Shown: positions 35,913 through 45,211, counted from the stretch's first letter. The stretch is DNA of 64,000 nucleotides from Cytobacillus pseudoceanisediminis (GCF_023516215.1 NZ_CP097349.1:2852001-2916000); one strand, 5' to 3'. Numbers and translations: made by a program. The notes: generated by a model not told the origin, from the letters alone.

Positions 35913-37055
35913 TTAACCGGAATTCTTCTGCACCCGTGAATGGATCCAGGATGATAACTGAAACAGCAGCATGCCGACCAAAGCTGCAATCAGGATATAA
36001 GCCCCTGCAAATACTTTAAGGCCTCCTGTGGCCAATCCGGCAATAATTACAGAGAATTCTCCCCTTGATGATAATGATAATCCCGCCTTTAGAGCTTCCT
36101 GTTTCGATAGGCCATACCATTGCCCTCCAAAATATCCTGCAGCAAGCTTGTGAATGATGGACCAGGTAACAATAATAACCAGAAGATCCAGAGAAGGAAT
36201 TTCTTCATTAAACTCAAGCGAAAGCCCGAAATTCAAGAAGAAAAATGGGAGAAACAGATTCCTGACGGGAAGTACAACTTCCTCTGTTTTTTCTTTCACC
36301 TCCGTTCCGGCAAGTATGATGCCGGCAAGAAATGCGCCAATAACCTCTGATAGCCCCAGAAATACTGCAAATCCTCCATAGGTAATCGCAACTCCAAGAA
36401 CAAGAATCAAAAAGGAATCTTCATGAGCAACTTTCTTCATCCAATGCTGGGCTTTATGAAGAACTATTCTGCTCATCCAAACTGCAGCGCCAGCAAGGAG
36501 AGATACCTTCAGAAAAATAAACAGAAAGTCTGCAGCGGAGAAACTATTTCCACCGCTCAGCCCAATCAGAACGGTCACAAGAATCGGGGCAGCGAGGTCT
36601 TCAAAAATCAGAAGAGATAGAATATATTCAGAGTCTTTATCTTCAAGGCGATTCTTTGATTCCAGCAGCTTAACAGTAATTGAAGAACTGGTTGCATATA
36701 CGATTCCGCCTATCAATAAAGAGACAAACATATTTTGACCTGCTGCATAGGCAATTCCCGCAGTCACTCCCACTCCCAAAAAAACATCCAATAGCCCGGA
36801 TTTCCAGACCTTCCTTCCGTTATTCCTTAATTCTCGCACAGAGAATTTTGTGCCAAGCAGAAAGAATAGCAGAATTAAGCCAATTTCACCTGCAGCTTCA
36901 ATTACTTTCGCCTCTTTGTAAAATCCAAAAATACCGATGCCAGCTCCTAAAATAATATAAATAACGATATCGGGAATTCTTAAGATTTTAATCCCAATTA
37001 TTGCAGTTATATAAAGGGCAATAAAAATGAGCCCAATTGCAAGAGGCATATTCAT
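35913..37055 (-). CDS. CPA2-family cation:proton antiporter
   Basis: 380 residues, about 12 membrane segments, no C-terminal TrkA domain. Na_H_exchanger fold with GEIGLILLFFLLGTKFSVREL, SSSITVKLLESKNRLEDKDSEYILSLLIFEDLAAPILV and LSLSSRGEFSVIIAGLA, resembling Kef-type and KhtU-like K+(Na+)/H+ antiporters. The ion is not predictable. No KhtT- or TrkA-like regulatory gene is adjacent. Confidence 0.85.
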   Translation of the reverse strand: MNMPLAIGLIFIALYITAIIGIKILRIPDIVIYIILGAGIGIFGFYKEAKVIEAAGEIGLILLFFLLGTKFSVRELRNNGRKVWKSGLLDVFLGVGVTAGIAYAAGQNMFVSLLIGGIVYATSSSITVKLLESKNRLEDKDSEYILSLLIFEDLAAPILVTVLIGLSGGNSFSAADFLFIFLKVSLLAGAAVWMSRIVLHKAQHWMKKVAHEDSFLILVLGVAITYGGFAVFLGLSEVIGAFLAGIILAGTEVKEKTEEVVLPVRNLFLPFFFLNFGLSLEFNEEIPSLDLLVIIVTWSIIHKLAAGYFGGQWYGLSKQEALKAGLSLSSRGEFSVIIAGLATGGLKVFAGAYILIAALVGMLLFQLSSWIHSRVQKNSG

Positions 37056-37386
37056 ATTCCGTTATTCATCCTTTTCTGAAACCGTATTTTTACGGACTAT
37101 TAATACCCTCTTTGTCTAAATTTCACTCCTGTCAATTAGATCCAAAATCGGATAGCACAAATTGTGTCATTCCCTCCAAGGATTGTTTTTTCGGCTGTAT
37201 TTAATTTCGGAAATGAATACTTAATTATTTATATAAAGAAAATTCGACAGGTACCTGGCACCAATAAAATTTGTCGATAAAAAAACGAGCTATATTACTG
37301 GACTTTTTTATTAAAGCGTTTATTTTACTATAAAAAGGCAATATTCTATGTATAAGTTCAATAAAACCGAATGGGATGGTGTTACG
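37056..37386. other. Intergenic region with a GACAGGTACCTGGCACC palindrome
   Basis: About 330 AT-rich bases. At about 37247 is GACAGGTACCTGGCACC, similar to the core of the hairpin at 32640-32660 (CAGGTGCCCGGCACCTG); TCGACA and TGTCGA flank it and could extend the stem. No gene is seen. Confidence 0.4.
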
Positions 37387-37581
37387 ATGGCAGACAAAAA
37401 AAATGTTAAAACTCCCAACAAAGATCTAAATATTGGTGCTAATGTTTCATTAAACGGCCTGGTAACAGCTGTTTTTGATAATATGGTCCATGTCCAGATT
37501 GGCGCTAAGATTGTAACGGTCCATGTAAAAGACCTTTATTCTGGATTAAATAATCCTTTGTTAAAAAACCAGCAGGCATAA
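37387..37581 (+). CDS. Small basic protein of unknown function
   Basis: 64 residues from ATG 37387 (after GGGATGGTG), or 77 from ATG 37348, which also has a site (AAAAGG). The core GANVSLNGLVTAVFDNMVHVQIGAKIVTVHVKDLY looks like a small beta-barrel (KOW- or DUF2187-like), flanked by polar ends. I cannot name the family. Confidence 0.6.
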   Translation: MADKKNVKTPNKDLNIGANVSLNGLVTAVFDNMVHVQIGAKIVTVHVKDLYSGLNNPLLKNQQA

Positions 37582-37587
37582 AGTGAA

Positions 37588-37630
37588 ACTTCAATCAGCG
37601 GGGGCTTTATACCCCACTGATTATAAGTTG
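37588..37630 (+). repeat. Hairpin at the start of an intergenic repeat region
   Basis: AACTTCAATCAGCGGGG pairs with CCCCACTGATTATAAGTT (with small bulges). It directly follows the small gene and precedes the direct repeats below. It could serve as terminator or as one end of a structured element. Confidence 0.55.
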
Positions 37631-37638
37631 AGGCCCAC

Positions 37639-37789
37639 AGGACAAGGAAGGCTTCGTCTGCATGAGCATCGTACGAGCAAATGCGACAGCTTTTGGGCGG
37701 AAGTATGTTACAAAGACATTGCCATAGGACAAGGAAAGCTACGGCAGCGATACATCGCACGACCGAAAGCGCAGCTTTTGGGAGGACGT
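37639..37789 (+). repeat. Two imperfect direct repeats of about 65 bp
   Basis: Copies at 37639-37704 and 37726-37789 share AGGACAAGGAA.GCT.CG, CATCG.ACGA, GCGACAGCTTTTGGG or close variants, and GGA.GT. The stretch is GC-richer than its surroundings and has no convincing coding potential. Further on, GGGCAGT (about 37828) and ACTGCCC (about 37887) could pair over 55 nt. Probably a dispersed Bacillus repeat or structured RNA. Confidence 0.6.
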
Positions 37790-37931
37790 GGCGTTTTTAG
37801 TCTTTGTTCTGCGGTCGGGCCTTTATGGGCAGTGGACTCCCACTTATCCTCTTTCGATTCCTCTGAGTCTTGAAGAAGGAGGCTTACTGCCCGTTAGACT
37901 GCGATAACATCCACCATCTCTAAACATACTT

Positions 37932-37970
37932 CAGGAGGGGCAGCTCATAAGCTTGCCCCTCCTGTTTTTT
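37932..37970 (+). terminator. Terminator downstream of the repeat region, facing hom
   Basis: 11-bp stem CAGGAGGGGCA/TGCCCCTCCTG followed by TTTTTT on the plus strand. It would end plus-strand transcription that crosses the repeat region, and it also lies just after hom on the other strand. Confidence 0.85.
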
Positions 37971-37985
37971 CATTATGTTTTCAGG

Positions 37986-39200
37986 TTATACCGTCTGTAC
38001 CTGTTTATTTTCCTTTACAGCCGGAGCATAGTCTCCAAGCACCTGATAAGCCTTCAAATCTGATGTATCTAATAATGACACAGCTTCCAATGATGCCTTA
38101 AAGATGAAGACATCTTTTGACACTTTACTGATTATTTCACATCCCTCAGGCAATCCTGCATTAGCATCACCCCAAATAATCCAAACTGGCTCGTCAAGAA
38201 CAGTCCATTCCGACTTGCCTTCCTCAAAGACTGAAGGAATATCTGTTCTGCCTACATGAATCAAATCTTCAATAATTGCGCTGGCTGTCGGAAACATGCC
38301 GGCTCCAGGACCCTGCAGGCTGATATTCCCGACTATATCCGCATCAATTGAAACTGCATTTTGCACTCCTTCTACTCTGTACAAGGGATGTGCCTCCGCT
38401 GTCAGGACCGGTTTTACAGTACAGCGGATAGCATCTTTTTCCCTCTCAATCGATGCTACATGTTTAAATTTCAGTCCCAGGGAGTCAGCCATACGGATTT
38501 GTTCAATTGTAATGTCAGTAATGCCTTCTCTAACAGATGTTTCCTGCGCCGGTGCTTTCCCGAACACCAGCTCACTCAGAACAACCGCTTTGAAAAAAGC
38601 GTCATATCCCTCGATATCGTTTTTGGGATCGGCTTCTGCATATCCTTTTTCCTGAGCTATTTTCAGTGCTTCTTCAAATGATAAGTTCTCTTCGCGCATA
38701 CTTGTCAAAATGAAATTGGACGTGCCATTTAATATACCTTCGATCCGTTCAATCTTGTTCGCATTCAGCAGCTGCTTGATAGTCTGAATTATTGGGATTC
38801 CGCCTCCGACTGTTGCTTCAAATCCTAATGATACATTATGTTCTTTTGCGAGCCTCGCAAGCTCACTTCCATGGAATGCAAACATCTCCTTATTTGCAGT
38901 AATGACATGGCATCCTCTCAATATTGCCTGGCGCAAATACGTATAGCCTGGCTCCCTGCCAACAATGGCATCAATTACGACATCAAGCTTGGGAAGCTCA
39001 ATAATTTCTTGAAAATCATCAGTTAAAAGCACGTCATCATCAGGCACAGAATGCTTACTCACATTTTTGACAAGGATGGCGGAGACCTTCACTTCTTTCC
39101 CGAATATCGCCTGAAGCCTTCCCTGATGTTTGCTGATCGTTTCATACACTCCTTTTCCAACTGTTCCAAACCCCAATAGCCCGATCGTTAACGCTGACAT
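37986..39200 (-). CDS. hom: Homoserine dehydrogenase
   Basis: 404 residues. NAD(P)-binding GLLGFGTVGKGVYE, catalytic-domain motifs ANKEMFAFHG, ATVGGGIPIIQTIK, EGILNGTSNFIL and AEADPKNDIEGYDAFFKAVVLSEL. Reduces aspartate semialdehyde to homoserine for threonine and methionine synthesis. Expression is controlled by a SAM-I riboswitch in its leader, so this copy probably serves methionine synthesis. It has only a short C-terminal regulatory region (about 85 residues). Confidence 0.93.
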   Translation of the reverse strand: MSALTIGLLGFGTVGKGVYETISKHQGRLQAIFGKEVKVSAILVKNVSKHSVPDDDVLLTDDFQEIIELPKLDVVIDAIVGREPGYTYLRQAILRGCHVITANKEMFAFHGSELARLAKEHNVSLGFEATVGGGIPIIQTIKQLLNANKIERIEGILNGTSNFILTSMREENLSFEEALKIAQEKGYAEADPKNDIEGYDAFFKAVVLSELVFGKAPAQETSVREGITDITIEQIRMADSLGLKFKHVASIEREKDAIRCTVKPVLTAEAHPLYRVEGVQNAVSIDADIVGNISLQGPGAGMFPTASAIIEDLIHVGRTDIPSVFEEGKSEWTVLDEPVWIIWGDANAGLPEGCEIISKVSKDVFIFKASLEAVSLLDTSDLKAYQVLGDYAPAVKENKQVQTV

Positions 39201-39252
39201 TTCTCATTCCCCCTGGTTAATATTTAAAGAGCAGATACCTATAAAAACAAAA

Positions 39253-39288
39253 AACCCCTTCCGTCTATTACAGACAAGAAGGGGTTTG
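39253..39288 (-). terminator. Riboswitch-controlled terminator upstream of hom
   Basis: Stem AACCCCTTC.GTCT/AGAC.GAAGGGGTT, followed on the minus strand by TTTTTTG; located between the SAM aptamer and the hom start. Confidence 0.9.
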
Positions 39289-39311
39289 AATTTACATTCC
39301 GTTCATTCCGC

Positions 39312-39415
39312 CTTCTTATCTTCGGAAAATGTATTCCTCTGAATTTGGCACCGTGCATAAATGCTGGTTGCCGAGGCTTCATAGGGTCAGTCCCTCCGCC
39401 TCTCTTGATAAGAAG
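39312..39415 (-). promoter_or_regulatory. SAM-I riboswitch (S-box) aptamer
   Basis: The minus strand shows the S-box core: CTTATCAAGAGAGGCGGAGG, GACTGACCCTATGAAGCC, CGGCAACC, GGTGCCAAATTC and the closing AGATAAGAAG. High SAM would favour the terminator at 39253-39288 and shut off hom. Confidence 0.95.
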
Positions 39416-39488
39416 TTTCTAAGTATTCAATTTATATGAATCATAAACATTTATAAGGACTTCGTCAACCTTTTTTGAAATTTTTTCT

Positions 39489-40127
39489 TCAACCGCTTTC
39501 ATTTTCCTCGAAATCTTCAATAATGATTTCAAGAAAATGCTTAAGAATTCTGGCAGTGAGCCCCCAAATAACCTTATCCTCAAAAAAGTAAAATACTTCT
39601 TCTACTTTCCTTGTCTGCCAATTGTAATTTTCACCTCCGGCAATCAAGTCAAAAGGAAAATTTTCTTCGGGCTCTACTTTAAAATTCACGTGATACGTTT
39701 CCGGCTTTACTCTTTTTAGAAAGGAAAGAGGCACGGTAAAAACTTCTTCTACTTCGTCAGGGTTTGGCACGATCTGGTCAGGATTATGGATAATGCCTGC
39801 ATAAGGGTAAATAATTTGTCCGAAGGAAATCATGTAATCCAGCGGGGACACATCTGTGATGCTGTCTTCGTTTACACCAAGTTCCTCTGAGGTCTCACGG
39901 ATAGCCGTATGCTCCTCATCCCTGTCTTCCGGATCTATTCTTCCCCCGGGGAAACAGACCTCCCCAGGCTGCCTTCTCATTGTAAGTGAACGCACCTCAA
40001 AAAGGACATGTGTTTCCTTATTTATCTCAACAAGCGGAAGCAAAATAGCGAATTTCGAAAATCGCTCACTCCCTAAAATGACTGGGGTCCTGTTACTTAA
40101 CCTTTTAGCCAGTTTTTCAATCTCCAT
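39489..40127 (-). CDS. NUDIX hydrolase, CoA pyrophosphatase-like
   Basis: 212 residues. Nudix box in FPGGRIDPEDRDEEHTAIRETSEELGV matches GX5EX7REUXEEXGU. The upstream LTMRRQPGEVCFPGG resembles the UPF0035/CoA-pyrophosphatase subgroup (NudL/YeaB). Probably cleaves CoA or related dinucleotides. Confidence 0.88.
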   Translation of the reverse strand: MEIEKLAKRLSNRTPVILGSERFSKFAILLPLVEINKETHVLFEVRSLTMRRQPGEVCFPGGRIDPEDRDEEHTAIRETSEELGVNEDSITDVSPLDYMISFGQIIYPYAGIIHNPDQIVPNPDEVEEVFTVPLSFLKRVKPETYHVNFKVEPEENFPFDLIAGGENYNWQTRKVEEVFYFFEDKVIWGLTARILKHFLEIIIEDFEENESG

Positions 40128-40330
40128 ATACCCCCACCTCCAGCAGAAATTCCAATTTATTGGCTACATCTTTATCATACTGTATTTACTGTGTTTTATT
40201 AATTCATACGGCTTGTACCATGTAATGATACAGGACAGTCTAACTGTCCGCCCTTCAAAAGAAAAAGAAAGTTTCTCCTCCTGCAAATCAGGGGAAATAG
40301 AAAATATAATATGACATGAGGAGTGAAAAT

Positions 40331-40945
40331 ATGAAGAAAAATATATTAATAGGCGGGTATGCTACACAGGAAGAGCTACGAGAAGCTATTGAAGGGGCAG
40401 AGTCAAACGGGTATCAGAAAGACAACCTGGTGATTGTTTCAAAAGATGGAGCGAATCTTGAAAGCTTTGCAGACAATCATGGAGTGAACTTACGAATAGT
40501 CGGATCCCAGGAGCTCGGCAATCAGCGCTTTCTTGATTCAGTGAAAGCCCTTTTTATGGGAGAAGATCCAGCCACAAGTTCAGGAATGGATCCTGATAAA
40601 AAAGATGGTATACGGTTTGATGAACATGACCTGGATAAATACGCAAGTATGGTGTTTGATGGAAAATATGTCTTAATCGCGGATTACTACGGAAACTATC
40701 CCACTACCCAGAAAGGCAATCAGAGGGTCAGTGCTGAAGACTCAGAAGGGTACCTCGAAAGCGCTTCAGCACGGGAAGTTGTCCATGAAACAGATATCAA
40801 AACACTGGCAGATAAATCCGGTAGCTCATGTGCTGCCGATAATCAGGAATTTACTCGTGTTCATGTTTCACCAAAGTCTGAAGTTGTGAAAACCAGTGCT
40901 GAATTAAACTGGGATAATCGGCTTACAAAGGAAAGGCACAAATAG
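40331..40945 (+). CDS. General stress protein (YflT-like domain)
   Basis: 204 residues from ATG 40331 (after GAGGAGTG). N-terminal KKNILIGGYATQEELREAIEGAESNGYQKDNLVIVSKD fits the YflT/general stress protein 17M-like domain, followed by a polar variable C-terminal part. A weak sigma-B-like sequence (GTTTCT-N14-GGGGAA) lies about 60 nt upstream. Function unknown. Confidence 0.8.
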   Translation: MKKNILIGGYATQEELREAIEGAESNGYQKDNLVIVSKDGANLESFADNHGVNLRIVGSQELGNQRFLDSVKALFMGEDPATSSGMDPDKKDGIRFDEHDLDKYASMVFDGKYVLIADYYGNYPTTQKGNQRVSAEDSEGYLESASAREVVHETDIKTLADKSGSSCAADNQEFTRVHVSPKSEVVKTSAELNWDNRLTKERHK

Positions 40946-40947
40946 CA

Positions 40948-40972
40948 AAGGGCCCCCGTGTGGGGTCTTTTT
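40948..40972 (+). terminator. Terminator of the general stress protein gene
   Basis: GC-rich hairpin GGCCCCCGTGTGGGGTC followed by TTTTTT. Confidence 0.75.
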
Positions 40973-40984
40973 TCCCGAATAAAA

Positions 40985-41004
40985 AAGAGAGGTTCCCCTC
41001 TCTT
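40985..41004 (-). terminator. Terminator of yhbH
   Basis: Stem AAGAGAGG/CCTCTCTT with loop TTCC, then a T run on the minus strand; it overlaps the stop codon. Confidence 0.85.
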
Positions 41005-42175
41005 AAGCATACTTCTTCTTATCTTCCTCCTGTTTGAAGAAACTCTTCATCGCATGGAATACATCTGCTTTTTGCTTAAGGATATAATAGCGGAAATCCT
41101 CATTTTTAATATTTTTATAGGCTGACATCAAGGTCGAGTGGCGGTTATACTGGTTGACCTCACCGTACCCGAACATATTGGACACCTTCATAAGATCTTC
41201 CACCAGCTTAACACAGCGGGCATTGTCAGAGGTCAGGTTATCACCGTCTGAGAAGTGGAAAGGGTAAATGTTATATTTGCGCGGGTCGTATTTGACATCA
41301 ATCAGTTCAAGCGCTTTACGGTAGGCAGATGAACAAATGGTTCCCCCGCTTTCTCCTTTTGAGAAGAAGTCCTCTTCTGAGACCACCTTTGCTTCAGTAT
41401 GATGGGCAATAAATTCTATCTCGACTGTCTCATATTTGGTCCTCAGGAACCGGGTCATCCAGAAGAAAAAGCTTCTGGCCATATACTTTTCCCAAATCCC
41501 CATCGATCCGCTCGTATCCATCATTGCAAGCACGACAGCCTTTGAATCAGGCTTTACAATTTCATTCCAGGTCTTGAACTTCAAATCTTCCTTATAAATT
41601 GGGTGGAAAGCTGCCTTTCCATTCATTGCATTCCGCTTGAATGCCGACATCATGGTCCGTTTCTTATCAATATTGCCCATTAATCCAGTCTTTCTGATAT
41701 CATTAAATTCAATGTCCTCTACCAGATTTTCATCCTGCTCTTTTCTTTTTAAATTAGGCAATTCCAATTGTTTAAATAAAGCTTCTTCAATTTCCATCAA
41801 TGATACTTCTGCTTCAAAATAATCCTCGCCTGCCTGGTCGCCTGCCCCTTGCCCTTTTCCGGGTCCTTTCTGGCTGCCGGATCCGTCACGTGCCACTACA
41901 TCTCCAATCTGGCTATCTCCATCGCCTTGGCCGACATGTTTGTTTTTATCATAGTTATAACGGATTTTGTATTCATCCAAAGAGCGAATTGGAATCTTCA
42001 CTACTTCCCGCCCATTCGACATTACAATGTTTTCTTCCGTTATTAAATCAGGCAAATTGTTGCGGATTGCTTCCTGGACTTTATCCTGATGACGCTGCTG
42101 GTCATCATAGCCTTTGCGATGGAGGGACCAATCTTCTTGGGAAATCACAAACTGATGGTTATTGACATTCGTCAT
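41003..42175 (-). CDS. yhbH: Sporulation protein YhbH (UPF0229/YeaH family)
   Basis: 390 residues from ATG 42175 (after AAAGGAGGGG). A glycine/glutamine-rich linker ([25 protein letters not shown], residues about 95-118) precedes a von Willebrand-A-like domain with MIDAS-type MMDTSGSMG and FHFSDGDN. YhbH, the kinase PrkA and SpoVR form a widely conserved trio; here yhbH lies downstream of prkA in the same direction, separated by two small genes. Confidence 0.93.
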   Translation of the reverse strand: MTNVNNHQFVISQEDWSLHRKGYDDQQRHQDKVQEAIRNNLPDLITEENIVMSNGREVVKIPIRSLDEYKIRYNYDKNKHVGQGDGDSQIGDVVARDGSGSQKGPGKGQGAGDQAGEDYFEAEVSLMEIEEALFKQLELPNLKRKEQDENLVEDIEFNDIRKTGLMGNIDKKRTMMSAFKRNAMNGKAAFHPIYKEDLKFKTWNEIVKPDSKAVVLAMMDTSGSMGIWEKYMARSFFFWMTRFLRTKYETVEIEFIAHHTEAKVVSEEDFFSKGESGGTICSSAYRKALELIDVKYDPRKYNIYPFHFSDGDNLTSDNARCVKLVEDLMKVSNMFGYGEVNQYNRHSTLMSAYKNIKNEDFRYYILKQKADVFHAMKSFFKQEEDKKKYA

Positions 42176-42479
42176 GTTAACCCCTCCTTTTAAATTAAAT
42201 TTCACACATTACAGCTTTCCAACATACAATATCGCGAGTGTCAAAAAATGATGAAACATCCCCAATTCAGCAGTCTGCCTTCTTTTCATAGACTCATTTC
42301 CTGGCAGCAAATTAATTATTAATGCACCAATACAAAGAAATGTTTATTACTCTATCATATGCGAGAAGACAAAATAATTTACAAATAATTTTGACAATAA
42401 GACATTCGCATCATCTTTTAGACAAGCCCATTTTTTAATATGGGGATTTGCCTAATTAAACAAAAATGAACCTCCGCTT
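42176..42479. other. Intergenic region upstream of yhbH
   Basis: About 300 AT-rich bases. A small hairpin (GCCCATTTTTTAATATGGGG, near 42426) is visible. A mother-cell (sigma-E type) promoter is expected but I cannot assign it. Confidence 0.35.
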
Positions 42480-42492
42480 TTAGCGAAGGTTC
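42468..42492 (-). terminator. Terminator of the 61-residue gene
   Basis: Stem GAACCTCCGCT/AGCGAAGGTTC with T run on the minus strand; overlaps the stop codon. Confidence 0.75.
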
Positions 42493-42665
42493 TTGTCCTT
42501 GTTTTTATGCTGAATGGGATCGGGATATTTATCATAATCCTCTTTTAATTCTTTATTGGTCCGCAAATTTTCCATCTGCTTTCCCAGGTTTTCCATTTCT
42601 TCAATATTTTCTGCCATTGAGCTGTTTCTCGGTGTATAATTCTTATCTAATTCTTTCTTTTTCAT
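42480..42665 (-). CDS. Small acidic/polar protein of unknown function
   Basis: 61 residues from ATG 42665 after GAGGTGATATTC. Strongly charged and helical (MAENIEEMENLGKQMENLRTNKELKEDYDKYPD), without Cys or membrane segment. It resembles small spore or stress-related polar proteins of Bacillus but I do not recognise it. A palindrome resembling CsoR-type operators lies about 23 nt upstream. Confidence 0.65.
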   Translation of the reverse strand: MKKKELDKNYTPRNSSMAENIEEMENLGKQMENLRTNKELKEDYDKYPDPIQHKNKDKNLR

Positions 42666-42782
42666 GAATATCACCTCTGCTGTATTTATACCCCCAATTG
42701 GGCATATCTAAACTTTTAGGCAGAATCTGCTGCATAAAAATGGCCAAGCGAAAATAGGATTATACTAAAAGGGGGGATTTTT

Positions 42783-42917
42783 ATGAGCGAAATCCTTTGC
42801 TGCGGCTGGTGTGGTGAATTATCACTGTATGATCGGACAGTTTATCTTGAAAACAAGCCAATTTGTCCTGAATGCCAGAAAAAAGAAAGAAGCTGCACAA
42901 AATATAGAGAAAAATAG
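42783..42917 (+). CDS. 44-residue zinc-ribbon-like protein
   Basis: MSEILCCGWCGELSLYDRTV then YLENKPICPECQKKERSCTK: two Cys pairs (CGWC and CPEC) 18 residues apart form a likely single zinc ribbon. It has a strong start (AAAGGGGGG, ATG 42783) and is followed within 4 nt by a terminator hairpin, which supports a real gene. Function unknown. Confidence 0.65.
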   Translation: MSEILCCGWCGELSLYDRTVYLENKPICPECQKKERSCTKYREK

Positions 42918-42920
42918 ATG

Positions 42921-42948
42921 AAGGGGCTTTCGGGCCTCTTTTTTTATA
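42921..42948 (+). terminator. Terminator of the zinc-ribbon gene
   Basis: 8-bp stem AAGGGGCT/GGCCTCTT with a TTCG tetraloop followed by seven T. Confidence 0.8.
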
Positions 42949-43041
42949 TGGGGTATTTTTCCTGGAATCTATCATTTTTAATTCATTTTGCGGTTTGCTT
43001 TCCGATTCTGACTTTTTCTTGATTGCGACGCTTCTTCAATT

Positions 43042-43211
43042 ATTTGCGCTGATACATTTGATTTTTGCGCTGTAACCCGTGTTATTTGCGCCTTCCTCAT
43101 TCTTTATTGCCTCTAGTATCATAATTACGCCGATATCCAGCTGATTTGCGCTGCCCAATTTGATTTTTGTGCTGTAACCCATGTCATTACGCCTTCCCTA
43201 TTCTTTATCGC
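43042..43211. repeat. Degenerate TTTGCGC-type intergenic repeat, two units
   Basis: Two copies about 102 bp apart (43042-43110 and 43143-43211) share ATTTGCGCT, TTTGATTTTTGCGCTGTAACCC, GT.ATT.CGCCTTCC and ATTCTTTAT.GC with scattered changes. More TTTGCGC words lie at 43085 and 43243. The block fills most of the 400-base gap between the zinc-ribbon gene and prkA and has no gene. Confidence 0.7.
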
Positions 43212-43280
43212 GTTCTCTTCTGCCATGATTGCTCCTGAACTTATTTGCGCCCCTCCTAATTCAGCTCCTTATTCATCCGC

Positions 43281-43317
43281 AAAAAAAGCCTGGCAGCTAT
43301 CCTGCCAGGCTTTTTTT
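43281..43317 (-). terminator. Terminator of prkA
   Basis: Stem AAGCCTGGCAG/CTGCCAGGCTT with seven-base A and T runs; directly follows prkA. Confidence 0.92.
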
Positions 43318-45211
43318 AACGATTCAGCAAGCTTCCAACATAGCGGAGCAGTTCGTTTGCTGATGTTGAGTTATAGCCATGTTCGTCAATTAATCTTGCT
43401 ACAACTTCATTCACCTTCTTCAGCTGCTGCTCATCAGGCGTTTTTGAAGATGTGGTGATCTTCACGACATCTTTCAGGTCAGCGAAAAGCTTCTTCTGGA
43501 TAGCTTCACGCAGACGGTCATGCGAATTATAGTCAAAGCGCTTGCCTTTTCTTGCGTAAGCTGAGATGCGGATGAGGATTTCCTCCTGAATGCTTTCTTC
43601 GCATTCTCGGAGATGCCGATCTGCTCTTCGATTGAGCGCATCAGTTTTTCATCCGGACTGATTTCCTCACCGGTTAATGGGTCGCGAAGCTTCGCTTTAT
43701 TGCAGTATGCTTCAACATTATCAAGATAGTTTTCCATAAGCGTTTTTGCAGATTCTTCATAAGAGTAAACAAATGCCTTTTGTACTTCTTTCTTCGCAAT
43801 ATCATCATATTCTTTGCGGGCCAGAGAAATAAAGTTCAGGTATCTTTCCTTCAGTTCTGGAGTAATGGATGGATGCTGATCCAACCCTTCTTTAAGCGAC
43901 CGTAATACATCCAGCGCATTGATGCTCGTAATATTTTTACGGATGATTGTAGAAGAGATCCTGTTGATAACATAACGCGGGTCAATACCGCTCATGCCTT
44001 CATCTGCATGCTCTTTTTTCAATTCCTCCACATCAGCCCTGTTATAGCCTTCAACGCTCTCTCCATCATACAAACGCATTTTCTTAACTAAATCTATATC
44101 GCCTTTTTTCGGATCCTTCATGCGGGTTAAAATCGTAAACATCGCTGCAACCCTCAGGGTATGAGGTGCAATGTGCACATTGGAAACATCGCTTTCTCGG
44201 ATCATTTTATCGTAAATCTTCTCTTCCTCTGAAACCTTTAAATTATATGGGATTGGCATAACGATAATCCTTGAGTGCAGAGCTTCATTCTTTTTATTAG
44301 AAATGAATGAACGGTACTCTGTTTCATTCGTGTGAGCAACAATTAGCTCATCCGCTGATATCAAGGCGAAGCGCCCTGCTTTAAAGTTGCCTTCCTGAGT
44401 CAGGGACAATAAATGCCATAAAAATTTCTCGTCGCACTTCAGCATTTCTTGGAATTCCATCATCCCTCGGTTTGCTTTATTTAGTTCCCCATCGAAACGA
44501 TAGGCACGAGGATCTGATTCTGAACCATATTCAGCAATGGTTGAAAAGTCAATGCTTCCAGTCAGATCAGCAATATCCTGGGATTTTGGATCTGATGGGC
44601 TGAAAGTTCCAATTCCCACCCTGCGGTCTTCTGAGAAAATGATTCTTTCAATTAAAACATCTTCTATACGGCCGCCATACTCCTGTTCGAGACGCATACT
44701 ATTCAATGGCGAGAGGTTTCCTTCAATTCTTATTCCATATTCATCATGAAAGTCTTTACGGAGGTGATGCGGGATTAAATGAAGCGGATCTTCATGCATT
44801 GGACAGCCCTTAATAGCATAGACCGCTCCCCTATCAGCGTGAGAATATTGCTCTAAACCTCTCTTTAGCATTGTCACTAAAGTTGATTTACCGCCGCTGA
44901 CCGGCCCCATTAATAAAAGAATCCTTTTGCGGACATCGAGGCGTTTGGCAGCAGGATGGAAATACTCTTCTACCAGCCTTTCCAATGCTTCTTCTAATCC
45001 AAAGAGCTGATTGCTGAAAAATTGATATCTTTTTTGCCCCTTCACTTCTTCGACACCGGCATCCTTAATCATATTATATACCCGTGAATGTGCTGACTGG
45101 GCAACCCATGGCTTCTCTTTAACAATTTCTAAATACTCTCCAAAAGTCCCTTCCCATTTAAGCTTTTCTTCCTCGTGTCTGTACATCTCAATTTTTTTAG
45201 AATATCCATAA
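43316..45211 (-). CDS. prkA: PrkA AAA-type serine protein kinase/protease (two one-base frameshifts)
   Basis: About 631 residues when joined, the family length. MDILKKIEMYRHEEEKLKWEGTF starts at ATG 45211 (after GGGGAGG); a missing base in the T run at 45192-45198 splits the first eight codons from the rest. Walker A GPVSGGKSTLVTMLKRG, RIIVMPIPYNLKVSEEEKIYDKMI and the C-terminal kinase-like region follow. A second break near 43583-43588 moves the last 90 residues (EEILIRISAYARKGKRFDYNSHDRLREAI ... LLRYVGSLLNR) to another frame. PrkA acts in sporulation together with YhbH and SpoVR. Confidence 0.92.

Noticed and set aside
37583..37873. Plus-strand frame of 96 codons across the repeat region
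   Set aside because: It coincides with two direct repeats and a hairpin, has an unnatural composition and no family resemblance; repeat DNA explains it better.
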